Assembly: GCA_011322755.1 (NCBI GenBank)
Contig: DRLZ01000274.1
Span: 1-9,550, forward strand
DNA: 9,550 nt
Source: Crenotrichaceae bacterium
Lineage (GTDB): Bacteria; Pseudomonadota; Gammaproteobacteria; Methylococcales; DRLZ01
Reading direction: 5' to 3'
The notes below the pieces were generated by a model. It was not told the origin of the DNA. It saw only the letters and a list, made by a program, of their open reading frames with translations, and made no database searches. Below are positions 7,501 to 9,550 of the stretch, one piece after another; positions within the stretch are counted from its first letter, which is position 1, and each line of letters opens with the position of its first letter. A program made the position numbers and the translations under genes.

Positions 7501-8862
7501 GAGCATTTTTAATACAGTTTTGAATTCATCATAGCCAAGTTTCCGATAAGGCCAGGCACGACAGACAACATCGTACAAGTGTTGGATATCCCATTCCTCG
7601 CAGCCAACCATTGCGACGATTTGCTGGGCTAAAACATCCAGCGGTTGTTCCGGAATATGGGTGATATCAAGATCGCCTTGCCGAATTGCCTGGAACAGGG
7701 CGATACATTCCAGTAGTTCATCCCGGCTGGTTGGAAACAAGCGTCCTTTGGGCAGACCGCCCAGAAAATGTCCGGATCGACCGACACGCTGTAAAAACCT
7801 TGAAATACTACGGGTTGAGCCGAGCTGGCAGACCAGATCAACATCGCCAACATCAATACCCAGCTCCAGTGAAGCTGTGGCAATCAGTACTTTTAGCTGA
7901 CCATCTTTGAGACGTTGCTCTGCATCCAGCCGCTGTTCTCGAGACAAACTGCCATGATGAGAGCCAACATGTTCAACACCGAGACGCTCTGTCAATTGCC
8001 GGGCAACCCGTTCTGCCATGCGTCGGGTGTTCACAAAAACCAGAGTGGTGACGTGTTCAAGCACTAATACAGCCATACGATCATAGATCTCATTGGCTGC
8101 TTCACCCGACAGCAGGGCTTGTAAAGGCGTTTGTGGTAATTCCAGTTGCAAATCCAGTTCGCGCAAATGTCCTGAATCAATAATGCGGCAATCAGCTGGT
8201 TGTGGCGGATGCCCAATCAGAAAATCAGCGACCCGCTGGATTGGTTTCTGGGTTGCCGATAAGCCGATACGTATCAGCGGCTTTTGCACCAGATGCTGCA
8301 AGCGCTCAATTGATAGTGATAAATGTGAACCTCGTTTGCTATTCAGAATGGCGTGGATTTCATCAACGATGAGCGCTTCTGTCGCACACAACATGTTGCG
8401 TCCACTCTCGCTGGTGAGCAGGATATATAGAGATTCAGGCGTGGTGACCAGAATATGTGGTGGATGTTTACTCATTGCTGTACGCTGCGACTGTGGCGTA
8501 TCTCCAGTTCGTACAGCCGAACGTATTTTAATATCACATTCACCAAGCTGAGTAAGATTGTTCTGGATTGCAGCTAACGGTCGTTCCAGAGTACGTTGAA
8601 TATCGTTGCTTAATGCCTTCAGCGGGGATACGTAAACGATATAAACCTGTTCTTTCAATTCATTTTGTTGTGCACGGTGAATCAGATTATCAATCGAAGC
8701 CAGAAATGCCGCCAGGGTTTTACCTGATCCGGTTGGTGCGGCAATCAATGTATGCTCTGACCGCTTGATTGCAGGCCAGGCTTCAATCTGACAGGGTGTG
8801 GGTTGCTCAAAGGTTTCCTCAAACCAGATGCGTACTGCGGGATGAAATGAAGACAGAGGCAT
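4540..8862 (-). CDS. lhr: Lhr-type large ATP-dependent helicase
   Basis: This 1,440-residue cytoplasmic superfamily 2 helicase is close to the usual full length (about 1,540 in E. coli). RecA-like domain 1 shows TPCQ (22-25), Walker A APTGSGKT (42-49), YVSPLKAL, TTPES, Walker B DEIH (167-170) and SAT (202-204). Domain 2 shows VFVNTR, SHHGSLS, TASLELGID (329-337) and QRVGRSGH (358-365). A winged-helix region and the Lhr core follow, ending in the typical EERRTR at 852-857. The remaining about 580 residues match the long C-terminal extension of full-length bacterial Lhr rather than the short Lhr-core form. Family members are 3'-to-5' translocases linked to DNA repair. ATG 8862 is chosen because family homology begins at once (SFHPAVRIWFEETF). 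The frame stays open to a TTG at 9015, but that extension looks non-coding. No Shine-Dalgarno sequence is evident, and no frameshift or missing motif is seen. Confidence 0.95.
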   Translation of the reverse strand: MPLSSFHPAVRIWFEETFEQPTPCQIEAWPAIKRSEHTLIAAPTGSGKTLAAFLASIDNLIHRAQQNELKEQVYIVYVSPLKALSNDIQRTLERPLAAIQNNLTQLGECDIKIRSAVRTGDTPQSQRTAMSKHPPHILVTTPESLYILLTSESGRNMLCATEALIVDEIHAILNSKRGSHLSLSIERLQHLVQKPLIRIGLSATQKPIQRVADFLIGHPPQPADCRIIDSGHLRELDLQLELPQTPLQALLSGEAANEIYDRMAVLVLEHVTTLVFVNTRRMAERVARQLTERLGVEHVGSHHGSLSREQRLDAEQRLKDGQLKVLIATASLELGIDVGDVDLVCQLGSTRSISRFLQRVGRSGHFLGGLPKGRLFPTSRDELLECIALFQAIRQGDLDITHIPEQPLDVLAQQIVAMVGCEEWDIQHLYDVVCRAWPYRKLGYDEFKTVLKMLAEGFTTQRGQRSAYLHWDRINHRLRARRGARLTAITCGGAIPDTAEYRVILEPGEEFIGTVDEDFAIESLSGDIFQLGNSSWKILRIERDKLRVADAGNTPPTIPFWFGEAPGRTHELSIAVCALFSSAQHQLQASENNVEPLTQLLADSADSNNISQSAAQQAANYLCAAHRALGCLPNHNTLILERFFDNSGGMQLILHAPFGSSVNRAWGLALRKNFCRSFNFELQAAATENAIILSLGTNQSFELETVARYLHSSTVRTLLIQAMLDSPMFTVRWRWNASCALAIKRFQGGKKTPPYLLRMQAEDLVTAIFPEQLACLENIQGDREIPDHPLVEQTIKDCLTEAMNLSRLIEILQALENGSMQVIAKDVIEPSPLAAEILTASNYAFLDGAPAEERRTRAASSKTWLNPERVGDLSRVDPHAIQQAVQRRKPSIRTADELCDLLDSQGFVSIPSELEQDWGIVFDVLLRQGRATRLIKPGRAQMFWVSAQRLDEMRSIHPQYQHNPELLLPIDLIDTALDRKTAIVNILRSRLATSAPLNTEQLAHSLDISIVDANNALLQLENEGYVLRGHWNSSNEQTKTITEWCERSLLNTSHRHAIQLKRKTVQSVSTTDFFSFLFDWQHLTANHQYRGAQTLSLILDQLQGYQAPMSVWQQSLINNRITDFSDLMFWLDSLTSSGQYQWLRLDNSTGSHTLTSHTPITFVPRHALQHWQSCVSSNHRVQPSASAQQLISIIQDKGALFYDQLQTSSGFLQSQLDNALGELVALGLISCDQFSGLTRLLAKPVSRNKKHKPILAAGGRWSILFADSQLNKASSTTNDADLNYLARSLLQRYGIIFKTLLTREICHNKWQQLLPILQRMEWSGEIRCGRFVNGQYGQQFALPEAVQQLQKQSATDTHPESIIINATDPLNLVGILTAEEKISAVPGNRILFQQGKAIASLTGNNVVFLTDVKQEKQWDIQNSLIRNTVIPHQPSSLQYQ

Positions 8863-8994
8863 GTTAGAAAGTCTGTAACGGATAGAGATATTCCAGTGTA
8901 ACCCATTTGCAAAGGAATATTCTGAGTGCTGCAATGAGTTGACTGGAAATTGCCAATCAGCTGTGATGAAAAAACACGGGTATTGTAATAAGTT

Positions 8995-9002
8995 ATTATA
9001 AT
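8995..9002. promoter_or_regulatory. Palindromic ATTATAAT offering a -10 on both strands
   Basis: ATTATAAT reads the same on both strands, so TATAAT occurs at 8997-9002 (+) and at 9000-8995 (-). It lies in the 197-base gap between the divergent lhr and membrane-protein genes. No good -35 hexamer is seen at 16-18 bases on either side, so promoter activity is a guess. The same gap holds a 6-bp AAAGGC/GCCTTT hairpin at 9015-9029 with a three-base loop. Confidence 0.35.
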
Positions 9003-9059
9003 ATTTGTCAGGCAAAAGGCGGTGCCTTTATTGCAGAATCTTATCAGTGTTGGAAGTCT

Positions 9060-9550
9060 ATGAATAACAAAAATAATATTGCTGTGATCACAATTGAATA
9101 TATTCTGGTCGCAGGATTTATTGTCTTTGAAGAATTGATCTGGAATGTGCTTGCTCAACCGATCATTGACCGGCTCAATCATCACGCGATTTTTGTGAAG
9201 TTAAGACGAATGTTCTTGGTGATGAATCGGCATTTGCTGCTGATAGTCTTTGCACTGATCTTTATCTTGACTGAAATACTGGGTGTTGCTTCAGGCTTGA
9301 TTATTGTCAGTGGAGATCTGGATTTCGGGATACTGATTTATTTGTTGAAAGTACCACTTGCAGCATTTACGTTTTGGTTATTTGAACTGACCAAGCAGAC
9401 ATTGTTAACGTTTAACTGGTTGAAAGCAGCATATCATCATGTGATGCATTGGAAAGCCATCATTGTAAGTACGTCAATGTATCAGTCATTTAAAAGTACT
9501 CTTTTCGTTGCAAAAAACAGAATCAGGAAAATCAAACAGTATTATCTTGG
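9060..9550 (+). CDS. Uncharacterised inner-membrane protein (3' partial)
   Basis: The frame from ATG 9060 is open for 163 codons to the window edge. A GGAAG Shine-Dalgarno-like sequence sits at 9052-9056, close to the start. The protein begins with a hydrophobic amphipathic stretch (residues about 8-30, containing FEELIWNVLA). Two clear membrane segments follow at about 59-83 and 89-109. After them come FELTKQTLLTFNWL (108-121) and a strongly basic segment KNRIRKIKQ (152-160). The order FEEL-W, two helices, a K before the second helix, then FELTK...W recalls a conserved but unnamed family of proteobacterial membrane proteins. The resemblance is from memory. No enzymatic motif is visible. It diverges from lhr. 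The true C-terminus is not in the window. Confidence 0.75.
   Translation, partial: MNNKNNIAVITIEYILVAGFIVFEELIWNVLAQPIIDRLNHHAIFVKLRRMFLVMNRHLLLIVFALIFILTEILGVASGLIIVSGDLDFGILIYLLKVPLAAFTFWLFELTKQTLLTFNWLKAAYHHVMHWKAIIVSTSMYQSFKSTLFVAKNRIRKIKQYYL

Noticed and set aside
8093..8551. 152-codon plus-strand ORF opposite the lhr helicase domain, rich in Cys and Ser
   Set aside because: It is antisense to conserved motifs of the first RecA domain; its composition follows from the opposite-strand codons.
8863..9015. 51-residue N-terminal extension of Lhr from a TTG at 9015
   Set aside because: The start is a rare TTG, the added sequence looks non-coding, and family similarity begins right after ATG 8862.

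Overview
The window looks like ordinary chromosome of a moderately low-GC gammaproteobacterium. The best evidence is a peptide chain release factor 2 gene very close to the E. coli protein and an Lhr-type large helicase. Genus cannot be fixed from the sequence. I see no tRNA, rRNA, insertion sequence, phage gene, CRISPR array or integration scar.

Layout, left to right. Positions 2-565 (+) hold the C-terminal part of a probably exported, cysteine-containing protein behind a Pro-Thr repeat linker; a hairpin and a good intrinsic terminator follow (574-646). A lone SAM-dependent methyltransferase lies on the minus strand (688-1443). It diverges from a parvulin-type peptidyl-prolyl isomerase lipoprotein (1602-2531, +). 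That gene converges on prfB (2579-3674, -), with a symmetric hairpin between the two stops. prfB carries the classical programmed +1 frameshift, so a simple ORF search shows only its C-terminal 283 residues. Upstream of prfB on the same strand are a small exported Tyr/Gln-rich protein of unknown function (3854-4441, -) and the large helicase gene lhr (4540-8862, -). Divergent from lhr, an uncharacterised inner-membrane protein begins at 9060 (+) and runs off the right edge.

How the genes relate: lhr, the exported protein and prfB share a strand with gaps of 98 and 180 bases, so read-through is possible but no operon is proven. prfB is controlled translationally by its own product through the in-frame UGA. 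The isomerase, the exported Tyr-rich protein, the Pro-Thr-linked protein and the membrane protein all concern the cell envelope, but nothing shows that they act together. I found no convincing new multi-gene system. The items most worth follow-up are the three uncharacterised envelope proteins and the recoding site.
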